Shown: piece after piece, positions 43,594 through 52,451 of the stretch
How positions within the stretch are numbered: position 1 is the first letter of the stretch
Layout of the letters: every line of letters begins with the position of its first letter
Assembly (NCBI GenBank): GCA_965213935.1
Contig: CBDCAO010000012.1
Coordinates: forward strand, 2,046,001 to 2,110,000
Reading direction: 5' to 3'
From: Bin52 sp965213935
GTDB lineage: Bacteria > Pseudomonadota > Alphaproteobacteria > Thalassobaculales > Thalassobaculaceae
Length of the DNA stretch: 64,000 nucleotides
Made by a program: the position numbers and the translations under genes
Notes under the pieces: model-generated
Database searches by the model: none
What the model was told of the DNA's origin: nothing
The model's input: only the letters and a program-made list of their open reading frames with translations

Positions 43594-45303
43594 ATGACCG
43601 CGCAACCGCAGCAACCGATGGTGATGGCACGCCGGCACATGGTGGTCGCCGGACACTACCTTGCGACCGAGGCCGGCCACGCGATCCTGGAGGCCGGAGG
43701 CAATGCGGTCGATGCCGGTGTCGCTGCGGGAGTGGCGCTCGGCGTCGTGCACAGCGACCAGGTGCAGTTTTCGGGTGTGGCGCCGATGCTGATCTGCATG
43801 GCCGACAGCGCCGAGGTGACAAGCCTTGCCGGTCTGGGCGGCTGGCCGGCGGCGGTGCGTCCCGAAATGTTCGCCGACGGCCGCATCCCGCTCGGACTGC
43901 TCCGCACTGTGGTGCCGGCCGCGCCCGATGCCTGGATCACCGCGCTGCGCCGGTTCGGGACCATGTCATTCGGCGAGGTCGCGGCCCCGGCGGTTCGACT
44001 TGCGCGTGAGGGATTTACCGTCCACCCGGCGATGCACCGGTTCCTCGAACGGTACCGCGACCGGTACCGGAGCTGGCCGGAGAATGCCCGGATCTGGCTG
44101 AGAGACGGCGAGGTCCCGGAACTCGGTGACCTGCTGGTTCAGGAGGACCTGGCGTCCACCATCCAGTACATGGCCGACGAGGAGAGCGCCGCGGCTCCCG
44201 CTGGCCGGGACGCCGGGCTCGCGGCGGCGCGCGATGCCTTCTACCTCGGCGATATCGCCCGGCGCATCGTCGACTACCATGCGGAGAATGGCGGCCTGCT
44301 GTCAGCGGATGACCTCGCCCGACACCGGACTCCCGTCGAGGCCCCGTTGACGATCAGGTTCCGCGGCATCGAGGTCTACAGCTGTCGGCCCTGGTGCCAG
44401 GGTCCGACGCTGCTGCAGATGCTGCGCATCCTCGACGGTCACGATCTCGTGTCCGCGGGACACAACTCGGCCGATTACATCCACCTTGTCGCCGAGACCA
44501 TCAAGCTGGCCCTTGCCGACCGGGAACGATTCTACGGCGACCCCGACCATGTTCCGGTCCCGATCGACTGCCTGCTGTCAGAGGACTACGCGGCAGGACG
44601 CCGTGTGCTGATCGACCGTGAACGGGCATGGCCCGGCATGCCGCCGGCGGGCGACATTCCCGGTTACGGCGGTGTTTCGTGGAGCGCCCATGTCAATCGC
44701 AGCCCGAGCGAGGCGGCAGCAGACACCTCGTATGCCGCCGCCATGGACCGGTGGGGGAACGTGTGCTCGATCACGCCGTCGGACGTGTCGTTCGAAAGCC
44801 CGGTAATCCCGGGCCTCGGACTGTGCCCGTCGGCCCGCGGTTCGCAGTCCTTCGCGCTCGACGGCCATGCCTCGTCGATTGCGCCGGGCAAGCGGCCGCG
44901 GCTGACACCCAACCCGGCAATGGCGCGTGCCGCGGGCGCGCGGGTCATGCCGTTCGGCGCCCCGGGCGGGGATGCCCAGCCCCAGGGCATGCTGCAGGCC
45001 TTCCTCAACCACTTCGTTTTCGGCATGCCGGTCCAGCACGCGGTCGAGGCACCCAGGTTCGTGACCTCCAGCCATCCCAATTCCTTCGAACCGCATGACT
45101 GCAGCCCGGGCCGGCTCGCGATCGAGCCCGGAATTGCGCCCGACGCGGCTGCGGAACTGGCCCGGCGCGGCCACGACGTGGAGTGGCTGGACGAACGCTC
45201 GGACGCGGTGGCCGGCGTGTGTGCCATCAGCGCCGACCTCGGGAGCGGGGTCATGTGCGCCGGCGCCGACCCGCGCCGGTCCGCACGGGCCATGGGCCGA
45301 TGA
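43594..45303 (+). CDS. Gamma-glutamyltransferase-family Ntn-hydrolase
   Basis: A 569-residue member of the gamma-glutamyltranspeptidase superfamily, which matures by self-cleavage. The conserved N-terminal part is HYLATEAGHAILEAGGNAVDAGVA, the middle has EAPLTIRFRGIEVYSC and QGPTLLQMLRILDGHD, and the nucleophile is probably Thr378 in ADTSYAAAMDRWGNVCS (canonical TTH in GGT becomes TSY). The oxyanion segment GAPGGDAQPQGMLQAFLNHFVFGMPVQHAVEAPRF follows in two pieces. No signal peptide is seen from this ATG, so it may be cytoplasmic, unlike classical periplasmic GGT. The substrate is unknown. The stop overlaps the CoA-transferase ATG (ATGA), so the two probably work together. Confidence 0.85.
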   Translation: MTAQPQQPMVMARRHMVVAGHYLATEAGHAILEAGGNAVDAGVAAGVALGVVHSDQVQFSGVAPMLICMADSAEVTSLAGLGGWPAAVRPEMFADGRIPLGLLRTVVPAAPDAWITALRRFGTMSFGEVAAPAVRLAREGFTVHPAMHRFLERYRDRYRSWPENARIWLRDGEVPELGDLLVQEDLASTIQYMADEESAAAPAGRDAGLAAARDAFYLGDIARRIVDYHAENGGLLSADDLARHRTPVEAPLTIRFRGIEVYSCRPWCQGPTLLQMLRILDGHDLVSAGHNSADYIHLVAETIKLALADRERFYGDPDHVPVPIDCLLSEDYAAGRRVLIDRERAWPGMPPAGDIPGYGGVSWSAHVNRSPSEAAADTSYAAAMDRWGNVCSITPSDVSFESPVIPGLGLCPSARGSQSFALDGHASSIAPGKRPRLTPNPAMARAAGARVMPFGAPGGDAQPQGMLQAFLNHFVFGMPVQHAVEAPRFVTSSHPNSFEPHDCSPGRLAIEPGIAPDAAAELARRGHDVEWLDERSDAVAGVCAISADLGSGVMCAGADPRRSARAMGR

Positions 45304-46451
45304 CCGTCGGCGGACCGCTTGAAGGCGTGCGCGTGCTCGACTTCACCATGTACGTGGCCGGCCCGTACTGCACGCGGCTGCTCGCGGACATGGGAGCCGA
45401 AGTGATCAAGGTCGAGCCGCCGGGCGGCGAGGTCATGCGCAAGGCACCGCCGTTTCGCGACGGGGTGTCGGCGTATTTCGGGCATCTGAACTGCGGCAAG
45501 AAGTCGATCGAACTCGACCTGAAGTCCGCGTCGGATCTTGCAACGGTCCGTGCACTCGCAACCCGGGTCGACGTGGTGGTGGAGAACTACCGGCCGGGAG
45601 TGATGGCCCGGCTTGGGCTCGCCTGGGAGCAGCTGCGCACGCTCAAGCCCGACCTCGTGTACTGTTCGATCTCCGGCTATGGCCAGACTGGCCCGGACGC
45701 CGGCAGGCCGGCGTTCGCCACCATCATCAACGCGGCCAGCGGGTTCGACATGATGATGATGGACTACGAACCGGCCCTCGATCGCCCGCTGAGGCATCGC
45801 AGCAACGCGCCCGACTTCATGGGTGGTGTGCATGGCTGTGCCGCGATCGCGGCAGCGCTGTTCGGCCGCGACCGCACCGGCCGCGGCCAGCGGATCGATG
45901 TCGCGATGATGGACACGATCCACAACATGATGGCCCACGAGTACCAGGCGGCACAGCTTCCCGACGCCGGACAGGCACCGGTGTTCGCACCGGTGCGTGC
46001 GCGCGACGGGTTCCTCATGGTCGCACCGATCAGCGCGGCCAACTTCGCCGCGCTTGCCCGCGCACTCGACCGCGGCGCGTGGCTCGACGATCCACGGTTT
46101 GCCACCGCGCTGGCGCGGATCGACAACTGGGACGAACTGCTGGGCGAGATCGATGCCCTGACGCAAACCCGCCCGGCGGATGAACTCGATCGCCGTATCA
46201 ATGCCGAGGGGTGTCCGTGCACCCGCTACCTCACGCTCGCCGACTCGCTTTCAAGCAGACAGGTCCAGGCCCGGGGGGCCTCGGTCAGGGTGACCGACGG
46301 GAGTGCGGTCTATCAGGTCGCCAACACGCCGATGCTGTTCGAGAATGCCGCGGTATCGGCCCGCCCGTGGGTCGCGCGCGAGGGCCAGCACACCGGGGAG
46401 CTTCTCGCCGAACTCGGGGGTACAACGACGCACGGCGACGGGTTGCCCTGA
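45300..46451 (+). CDS. CaiB/BaiF (family III) CoA-transferase
   Basis: A 383-residue formyl-CoA-transferase-type enzyme. It begins GVRVLDFTMYVAGPYCTRLLADMGAEVIKVEPP, has SIELDLKS, VVVENYRPGVMARLGL and SISGYGQTGP, and the catalytic aspartate is probably Asp172 in APDFMGGVHG. It moves CoA between carboxylic acids, here of unknown identity. It is translationally coupled to the preceding gamma-glutamyltransferase-like gene, suggesting a short catabolic path in which an amide or gamma-glutamyl substrate is hydrolysed and the acid activated; that is inference. Decayed mobile DNA begins directly downstream. Confidence 0.87.
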   Translation: MTVGGPLEGVRVLDFTMYVAGPYCTRLLADMGAEVIKVEPPGGEVMRKAPPFRDGVSAYFGHLNCGKKSIELDLKSASDLATVRALATRVDVVVENYRPGVMARLGLAWEQLRTLKPDLVYCSISGYGQTGPDAGRPAFATIINAASGFDMMMMDYEPALDRPLRHRSNAPDFMGGVHGCAAIAAALFGRDRTGRGQRIDVAMMDTIHNMMAHEYQAAQLPDAGQAPVFAPVRARDGFLMVAPISAANFAALARALDRGAWLDDPRFATALARIDNWDELLGEIDALTQTRPADELDRRINAEGCPCTRYLTLADSLSSRQVQARGASVRVTDGSAVYQVANTPMLFENAAVSARPWVAREGQHTGELLAELGGTTTHGDGLP

Positions 46452-46699
46452 TCACCGGAGCCTGGCTGGCGGCGCATCCGCGTCCGGGGCGGCAGGCGCG
46501 CGGTGTTGCGGCCGAGGGAGGGCGGGCCTGGGGACCTGGCCGACTGCCCGGACCGAACGACAAGGAAAGGCCAGCCGTGAAGGACAAGGTGGGCGACCGG
46601 CCCGGTCAGATGCGGAACCGCCTCACCCGGACGAACCCGTCCGCGAGAACATGGGCGGTGCAGGGGGAACCTGACCAGCACGACGGTGCGCCCCTACTG
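46452..46699. other. Non-coding gap upstream of the IS110 fragment
   Basis: No frame in this stretch shows a recognisable family. A GTG-started frame at about 46576 (VKDKVGDRPGQ) is open, but its continuation is compositionally odd and matches nothing I know. It may be flank material of the decayed IS110 element whose 5' half is missing. Confidence 0.4.
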
Positions 46700-47047
46700 C
46701 GAGCGCGGACCGCTGACCGCGCACGGTATCGAGGCGGCGGCAATGGAAGGAAGGGACCGGGGTGTACTGGCGTGCCCCTCTGGACCGGCTGCACGAGGCC
46801 GGGATCGAGGTGCAGTTGCTGCATGCGCACCGGGTCAGGCAGCTGCGGGGTCGCAAGACCGACATCGAGGACAGCCGGTGGCTGGCTCGGGTGTGTCAGT
46901 TCGGACCGGGTCGACCGAGCATGGTGCCGGACAGGGAGTGTCACCGTCAGCGCCTGGTGCAGGAGCGCAGCCGGGTGCGCAACCGGATCCAGAAGGTGAT
47001 CGACGGCGCCGGTGTCCGGGTTGGCGGCATCCTGTCCGATGTCCCTG
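46700..47047 (+). pseudogene. IS110-family transposase fragment
   Basis: A piece of the N-terminal DEDD half of an IS110 transposase. Frame one reads TAHGIEAAAMEG, and after a one-base shift near 46747 frame two reads GTGVYWRAPLDRLHEAGIEV, LLHAHRVRQLRGRKTDIEDSRWLARV and LVQERSRVRNRIQKVIDGAGV. These correspond to the family's MEGTGVYW, GRKTDxxDAxWLA and RNRxQKxLxxAG segments. The start of the gene and the entire C-terminal serine-containing half are missing, so it cannot be active. It fuses into TcmP-like sequence after LSDV. Confidence 0.78.
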
Positions 47048-47059
47048 CAGGCCCCACGT

Positions 47060-47518
47060 TTGGCGTATCGCCCAACGCGAGGGGAGTGGCATTGCCGGAC
47101 CCGGACGGCCCGCATCTCGAATGCACGACAGTCAAGGTCCTTGCCGAAACGGGCAAGGTTGACGCAATCATCAACTTCCCGCTCAACATGGCAATCAACA
47201 GTATTGTCATAAAGAAACCTTGTATTTCACAGAACTGGATAAATCTACTGGACAAGTTTTTCGGCGCCTGTGAGTGACACGATCTGGCATATGGACAGAA
47301 GAACAGATTGTTCAGGAATGAATTGCTAGCAATCGTTATGAAATGACGGAGTCATTTCTGGTTCTCGACCATCGGATACGGAAGAACGGCTTTGACCATG
47401 CCGTTCCTCCCAGCTTGGCAAGAATGCGAAAGGCGCGCCGTTGTACTCCCTGATGTGGGCGTCCGCACATCGCCGGGGTGCTGCAATTGCTGATCACATC
47501 ATGAGACTGGGCGACCGT
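47060..47518 (+). pseudogene. Three-Cys-motif partner protein (TcmP) fragment
   Basis: The frame that carries the IS110 fragment continues into unrelated sequence: VALPDPDGPHLECTTVKVLA, then VDAIINFPLNMAIN and QNWINLLDKFFG, which resemble the middle of TcmP proteins (DP-G, then a LNFP-type segment). It stops at 47277. Further TcmP-like pieces follow in other frames: KNGFDHAVPPSLARMRKARR (about 47370-47435) and LYSLMWASAHRRGAAIADHI (47441-47500), which look like the C-terminal strand/helix of the family. Local AT content is well above the window average at 47150-47350. The 5' part is missing and the frame is broken at least twice. Confidence 0.6.
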
Positions 47519-47689
47519 GTCAGGCCGCCATCTCGGGAACACACAAGGAGCATCACAGGGCGGACGGCTCCGGTACCATCGGGCAGCGAACGGCGCTCGC
47601 CCGAGAGCCAGGGCGTGCCCCTCGTTCCGATGACTTGCATCGCGAATACCGATTTCGCATGGTGCGAAGGCAACGACGACGGAGCACGC

Positions 47690-48466
47690 ATGCAGGCATC
47701 CCCGCGCGATGAGAGGCCGCTTCGGGTCGGGCTGTTCGTCACCTGTCTCGTCGACCTGTTCCGCCCCTCGGTCGGCTTTGCCGCAATCCGGCTGCTCGAG
47801 GACGCGGGCTGCGAGGTCGTGGTGCCGCGGTCCCAGGGCTGTTGCGGACAGCCGGCCTACAACTCCGGTGACAGCGCCGGGGCGCGGGCGGTAGCCCGCG
47901 CCCTGCTCGACGGGTTCGCGGACTGCGACCACGTGGTGGTTCCCTCGGGGTCATGTGCCGGGATGCTGCGTCACCACCTTGCCGACCTGTTTGCCGACGA
48001 TGCGGAACTCGGCCACCGGGCCCGCCACCTGGCCGCCCGGTGCCACGAACTGGTCTCGTTTCTCGTCGACGTGCTCGGCGTTGCCTCGGTCGACGCCCGG
48101 TGCGCAATTCGTGCCACCTATCACGACTCGTGTTCCGGCCTGCGCGAACTCGGGGTGCGCGAGCAGCCGCGCCGCCTGCTCGCATCCGTGGACGGGCTCG
48201 AGCTCGCGGAAATGGCCGAAGCCGAGGTCTGTTGCGGTTTCGGGGGAACGTTCTGCGTCAAGTATCCCGAGATTTCCGACGCGATGGTTGCGAACAAGCT
48301 CGCGAACATCGTCGCTGCCGACGCCGGCCTGGTGCTTGCCGGGGACCTGGGCTGCCTGCTCAACATGGCGGGCAAGGCGAGCCGCGAGGGTCACGACATC
48401 GCGTTCCGCCACGTAGCTGAAGTGCTCGCCGGGACCGACGGCACACCGGCACTGGGCCGGGGCTGA
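47690..48466 (+). CDS. lutA: Lactate utilisation protein A (LutA, CCG-domain Fe-S subunit)
   Basis: A 258-residue subunit of the LutABC L-lactate oxidation complex. It has two cysteine-rich CCG domains: Cys19 and the GCCGQPAYNSG motif (Cys51/Cys52) in the first, and TYHDSCSGLRELG with VCCGFGGTFCVKYPEIS in the second. These bind iron-sulfur centres as in heterodisulfide reductase and GlpC. I start at the ATG at 47690 because the frame upstream is TcmP debris. One base separates it from lutB. Confidence 0.92.
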   Translation: MQASPRDERPLRVGLFVTCLVDLFRPSVGFAAIRLLEDAGCEVVVPRSQGCCGQPAYNSGDSAGARAVARALLDGFADCDHVVVPSGSCAGMLRHHLADLFADDAELGHRARHLAARCHELVSFLVDVLGVASVDARCAIRATYHDSCSGLRELGVREQPRRLLASVDGLELAEMAEAEVCCGFGGTFCVKYPEISDAMVANKLANIVAADAGLVLAGDLGCLLNMAGKASREGHDIAFRHVAEVLAGTDGTPALGRG

Positions 48467-48467
48467 C

Positions 48468-49892
48468 ATGCAGGGCGCGAGCTCGAGAGCGTTTCCGGCC
48501 TCGGCGCGGGCTGCTCTCGACGACGCCGTCCTGCAGCGCGCCCTGCACAATCTGAAGAGCGGGTTTCCGGTTCGCCGCGCCGAGGTGGTGGCCGACCTGC
48601 CCGAGTTCGAGGCCCTGCGCGACGCGGCGCGCGACATCAAGAACCACACGCTCGCCAATCTCGACGCCTATCTTGAGCTCTACGAGGAACGGGTAACCGC
48701 TTCGGGCGGGCAGGTGCACTGGGCGCGCACGGCGGCGGAGGCCTGTGACATCGTCATGCAGATCTGCAGCGATGCCGGGGCCCGCACCGTGACCAAGGGC
48801 AAGTCGATGGTGGCGGAGGAAATCGGGCTCAACGAACGCCTTGATGCCAGCGACATCACGCGGGTCGAGACCGATCTTGGCGAGTACATCGTGCAGCTGC
48901 GGGCCGAGACGCCGAGCCACATCATCGTGCCGGCGGTCCACGTCACCCGCCAGGAAATCGGCGCCACCTTCCGCGAGGCGCACGACGGGCTCGACCCTGC
49001 CCGGTCGCTCGATGATCCCCGGGCGATCACCGACGAGGCCCGCGAGCGGCTGCGGGAGCAGTTCTTTGCGGCCGAGGTGGGGATCACCGGCGCCAATTTC
49101 CTGATTGCCGAGAGCGGATCAAGCGTGATCGTCACCAACGAGGGCAACGGTGACCTGACACAGACGCTTGCCCGTGTGCATGTGGTGGTGGCGAGCATCG
49201 AGAAGCTGGTGCCCACCGCGGAGGATACGCTTGCGATCCTCAGGCTGCTGGCACGCTCGGCAACCGGACAGGAGGCTTCGGTCTACACCACCGTGTCCAC
49301 CGGTCCGCGGCGGTCCGGGGATCCCGATGGCCCCGAGGCCTATCACGTGGTGCTGGTCGACAACGGCCGCTCGGCGCTGATCGGGACCGGGTTCCAGGAC
49401 ATGCTGCGCTGCATCCGCTGTGCTGCCTGCATGAACCACTGCCCGGTCTACGGGGCGGTCGGCGGCCATGCCTACGGCTGGGTCTATCCGGGTCCGATGG
49501 GGGCGGTGCTGACACCCTCGCTGATCGGCATCGATCACAGCGCCCACCTGCCGAACGCGTCCACCTTCTGCGGCCGGTGCGAGCAGGTCTGTCCGATGCG
49601 CATTCCGCTCACACGAATGATGCGCAACTACCGTGTCCTCGCACACGAGCGAGGCCATGGATCGCGGCGGGCACGACTTGCGCTCGCGCTGTGGGTGCAG
49701 GTGGCGTCCCGGCCGGGCCTGTACCGGTGGGCCGCGATGGCGGGCGCAACGGCGCTTCGCATGCTGGCCTTCGGCCGCGGGCGGCTCAGGCGCCTGCCAC
49801 TTGCGGCGGGCTGGACCGCCACCAGGGACCTGCCGGCACCGGAAGCCGGCGGCACATTCATGTCCCGCTACCGGCGCGGACGGCACCGATGA
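48468..49892 (+). CDS. lutB: Lactate utilisation protein B (LutB, ferredoxin-like iron-sulfur protein)
   Basis: A 474-residue protein with an N-terminal LUD domain (about 70-290, containing VTKGKSMVAEEIGLNE and GITGANFLIAESGSSVIVTNEGN) and a C-terminal 2x[4Fe-4S] module: Cys315, Cys318, Cys321 and Cys325 in CIRCAACMNHCPVYG, and Cys368, Cys371 and Cys375 in CGRCEQVCPMRI. With LutA and LutC it oxidises L-lactate to pyruvate. Its tail (400-474) is basic. The stop overlaps the lutC ATG (ATGA). Confidence 0.94.
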   Translation: MQGASSRAFPASARAALDDAVLQRALHNLKSGFPVRRAEVVADLPEFEALRDAARDIKNHTLANLDAYLELYEERVTASGGQVHWARTAAEACDIVMQICSDAGARTVTKGKSMVAEEIGLNERLDASDITRVETDLGEYIVQLRAETPSHIIVPAVHVTRQEIGATFREAHDGLDPARSLDDPRAITDEARERLREQFFAAEVGITGANFLIAESGSSVIVTNEGNGDLTQTLARVHVVVASIEKLVPTAEDTLAILRLLARSATGQEASVYTTVSTGPRRSGDPDGPEAYHVVLVDNGRSALIGTGFQDMLRCIRCAACMNHCPVYGAVGGHAYGWVYPGPMGAVLTPSLIGIDHSAHLPNASTFCGRCEQVCPMRIPLTRMMRNYRVLAHERGHGSRRARLALALWVQVASRPGLYRWAAMAGATALRMLAFGRGRLRRLPLAAGWTATRDLPAPEAGGTFMSRYRRGRHR

Positions 49893-50551
49893 GCGCAGCA
49901 CGGACCGAAATACTCGATGGCATCAGGAGAGCCCTGCGCCGCGGTCCTCTGCCGGCGGCGGAACAGGCGGCGATCGAGGACCGGATCAGGCGCCATGACC
50001 GTCACATCATCCCCGAACGTGTCAACCGCTCCGCCGGGGAACTGGTCGGGCTGTTTGTCGCCAAGGCCGGCGAGGTCGCGACCACGCTCGAGGAGGTGAG
50101 CGACAGCACCGGGGTGCCCGGAGCCATTGCCGGGTATCTTGCCCGGGAGAACCTTCCCGCGCGGCTGATCACGGCACCGGCCGTACGCGAGTTCGGGGTC
50201 GACTGGGACACGGTTCCGACACTCGAGGTCAGGACCGGAACCGCGGGCCGGGAGGACGGGGTCGGAGTGACCGTGGGGCTGGCCGGCATTGCGGAGACCG
50301 GTACCCTGCTGCTGGTCTCGGGCCCTGACACCCCGACCAGCCTCAACTTCGTGCCCCCGCACGGGATCGTGCTCCTGCGCCGCAGTGAAATCGTCGGCAG
50401 CTGGGAAGACGGCTGGGACCTGGTGCGCCGTTCCCCCCTGCCCAGGGTCGTGAATTTCATCACCGGGCCGTCGCGGACCGGCGACATCGAACAGAAGATC
50501 CAGATCGGTGTGCATGGACCGGTCCGCCTGCACGTCATCCTGGTAGGCTGA
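49889..50551 (+). CDS. lutC: Lactate utilisation protein C (LutC, LUD domain)
   Basis: A 220-residue LUD-domain protein, third subunit of the LutABC system. Conserved segments are VTVGLAGIAETGTLLLVSG and PTSLNFVPPHGIVLL, the same fold as the LutB N-terminus. The ATG at 49889 overlaps the lutB stop; the open frame upstream is a shadow. No lactate permease or GntR-type regulator gene is adjacent, so how the operon is controlled is not visible. Confidence 0.9.
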   Translation: MSAARTEILDGIRRALRRGPLPAAEQAAIEDRIRRHDRHIIPERVNRSAGELVGLFVAKAGEVATTLEEVSDSTGVPGAIAGYLARENLPARLITAPAVREFGVDWDTVPTLEVRTGTAGREDGVGVTVGLAGIAETGTLLLVSGPDTPTSLNFVPPHGIVLLRRSEIVGSWEDGWDLVRRSPLPRVVNFITGPSRTGDIEQKIQIGVHGPVRLHVILVG

Positions 50552-50554
50552 TCG

Positions 50555-51154
50555 ATGAGCCGCCGACCGTCTTCCCTGCCGGACGACGATGTTGCCCTGT
50601 TTCACAGGGTGCTTGCCGATGTCATGCCCTTGCGCGAACAGGACGCGGGCTCCCCGCTGCCGGCGGCGCCGGAACCGGTGCCCGAGCCTTCGTCCGCACC
50701 GGCGCCCGGGCCGGGGAAGGCGCCGGTACGCCAGGCTCGCGCTCCCGAGCCGGCCATGGCCAGCGGACACCGCCCCGGTCGCGTTCCGGGACTGGACCGG
50801 CGCTCCGCCCTGCGTCTGAAGCGGGGCCAGGTGAGCATCGACGCAACGCTTGACCTGCATGGCATGACCCAGGTCAGGGCCAGGTCCGAACTTGGCCGGT
50901 TCCTCGCGAAGGCGATAAGCCGCGGCCACCGTACCCTGCTGGTCATCACCGGCAAGGGAGACCGGGCCCGGGAGTGGTGGAACCGGGACGGTGAGCCAGG
51001 TGTGTTGCGTCGAGGAGTGCCGGCGTGGCTCAGGGACCACCCGCAGGCCCGCAACATTCTCGCGATCTCGAACGCCAGCCCGGCGCATGGCGGCGCCGGC
51101 GCACTCTACGTGGTGCTGCGCCGGCAGCGGGAGCCCCTGCGGCCTACAAGATGA
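50555..51154 (+). CDS. Smr-domain protein
   Basis: A 199-residue protein with a Pro/Ala-rich N-terminal linker (about 30-75) and a C-terminal Smr (MutS2-related) domain (about 95-190). Motifs are LDLHGMTQVRARSELGRFL, LLVITGKG and GVLRRGVPAWL. Smr domains are nucleases acting on DNA or RNA; the free-standing proteobacterial proteins (SmrA/SmrB type) include endonucleases that cleave mRNA at collided ribosomes, but the role here is not proven. It starts three bases after lutC and its 3' end overlaps convergent hslU by 11 bases. Confidence 0.86.
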   Translation: MSRRPSSLPDDDVALFHRVLADVMPLREQDAGSPLPAAPEPVPEPSSAPAPGPGKAPVRQARAPEPAMASGHRPGRVPGLDRRSALRLKRGQVSIDATLDLHGMTQVRARSELGRFLAKAISRGHRTLLVITGKGDRAREWWNRDGEPGVLRRGVPAWLRDHPQARNILAISNASPAHGGAGALYVVLRRQREPLRPTR

Positions 51155-52451
51155 ACTTCGACAGGTCGGTGTCCTCTGCAAGGGCCCCGACGTGGTGGCG
51201 GACGTAGTCGGCATCAATCACCACGGTCTCGCCCGGCCGCTCGGTGGCGGTGAAGCTGATGTCGTCGAGCAGCTTCTCGAGCACGGTGTGCAGCCGGCGC
51301 GCCCCGATATTCTCGATGTTGCTGTTGACCTCCACCGTCAGGTCGGCGAGCGCGTCGATCGCATCGTCACGGAACTCCAGCGTGACGTCCTCGGTCTGCA
51401 ACAGTGCCGAGTACTGCGTGATCAGGCTGTTTTCGGGCTCGGTCAGGATACGCCGGAAGTCATCGCGTTCCAGAGCCGCGAGCTCGACGCGGTTGGGGAG
51501 CCGGCCTTGCAGTTCGGGCAGCAGGTCGGCCGGCTTGGCGAGGTGGAAGGCACCGGAGGCGATGAACAGCACGAAGTCGGTCCGCACCGGCGCGTGCTTG
51601 GTGGCAACCGTGGTTCCCTCGATCAGCGGCAGAAGGTCGCGCTGGACGCCTTCGCGCGAGATGTCGGCCCCGACCCGTTCGGACCGGGCGCAGATCTTGT
51701 CGATCTCGTCGATGAAGACGATGCCGTTCTGCTCGACGGCGTCGACCGCCTGGCGCACCACCCGGTCCTCGTCCAGCAGCTTGTCGGCCTCCTCCGCCAG
51801 CAGCACCTCGTAGGATTCCACCACCGACATGGTCCGGCGCTTGGTACGGTTGCCGAAGGCCTTCCCCAGCATGTCGTTCAGGTTGATCATCCCCATCTGG
51901 GCGCCGGGCATGCCCGGGACGTCGAAAGTCGGCAGGCCGCCGCCCGTGTCGGCGACCTCCACCTCGATCTGCCGGTCGTCGAGCGCGCCCTCGCGAAGCA
52001 GCTTGCGAAACTTCTGCCGGGTCTCCTCGCGGGCGCCGTCACCGGCCAGCGCGCTGATGACGCGGTTTTCCGCCGCCAGCTCGGCATGGGCCTGGACTTC
52101 ACGGCGCATTCGTCCGCGAACCATGGTGATGGCGATCTCCAGCAGGTCCCGGATGATCTGCTCGACATCTCGGCCGACGTAGCCCACCTCGGTGAACTTG
52201 GTGGCCTCCACCTTGATGAAGGGGGCCTCGGCGAGGCGGGCCAGGCGCCGAGCAATCTCGGTCTTGCCGACACCGGTCGGGCCGATCATGAGGATGTTCT
52301 TCGGCTGCACCTCCTCGCGAATTGACTCGGACAGCTGCTGGCGGCGCCAGCGGTTGCGCAGTGCAATCGCCACTGCCCGCTTGGCATCGGACTGACCGAC
52401 GATGAACCGGTCGAGCTCGGATACGATTTCGCGTGGACTGAAAGCGGTCAT
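51144..52451 (-). CDS. hslU: ATP-dependent protease ATPase subunit HslU
   Basis: A 435-residue AAA+ unfoldase that feeds proteins to HslV. Walker A is GPTGVGKT (57-64), Walker B GIVFIDEIDKI, the pore loop GYVGRD, the inserted I-domain about 110-230, sensor motif ELQGRLPNRVEL and the C-terminal DLSKFIL that docks into HslV. The ATG at 52451 overlaps the hslV stop (ATGA). Frame upstream is not HslU-like. Confidence 0.97.
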   Translation of the reverse strand: MTAFSPREIVSELDRFIVGQSDAKRAVAIALRNRWRRQQLSESIREEVQPKNILMIGPTGVGKTEIARRLARLAEAPFIKVEATKFTEVGYVGRDVEQIIRDLLEIAITMVRGRMRREVQAHAELAAENRVISALAGDGAREETRQKFRKLLREGALDDRQIEVEVADTGGGLPTFDVPGMPGAQMGMINLNDMLGKAFGNRTKRRTMSVVESYEVLLAEEADKLLDEDRVVRQAVDAVEQNGIVFIDEIDKICARSERVGADISREGVQRDLLPLIEGTTVATKHAPVRTDFVLFIASGAFHLAKPADLLPELQGRLPNRVELAALERDDFRRILTEPENSLITQYSALLQTEDVTLEFRDDAIDALADLTVEVNSNIENIGARRLHTVLEKLLDDISFTATERPGETVVIDADYVRHHVGALAEDTDLSKFIL

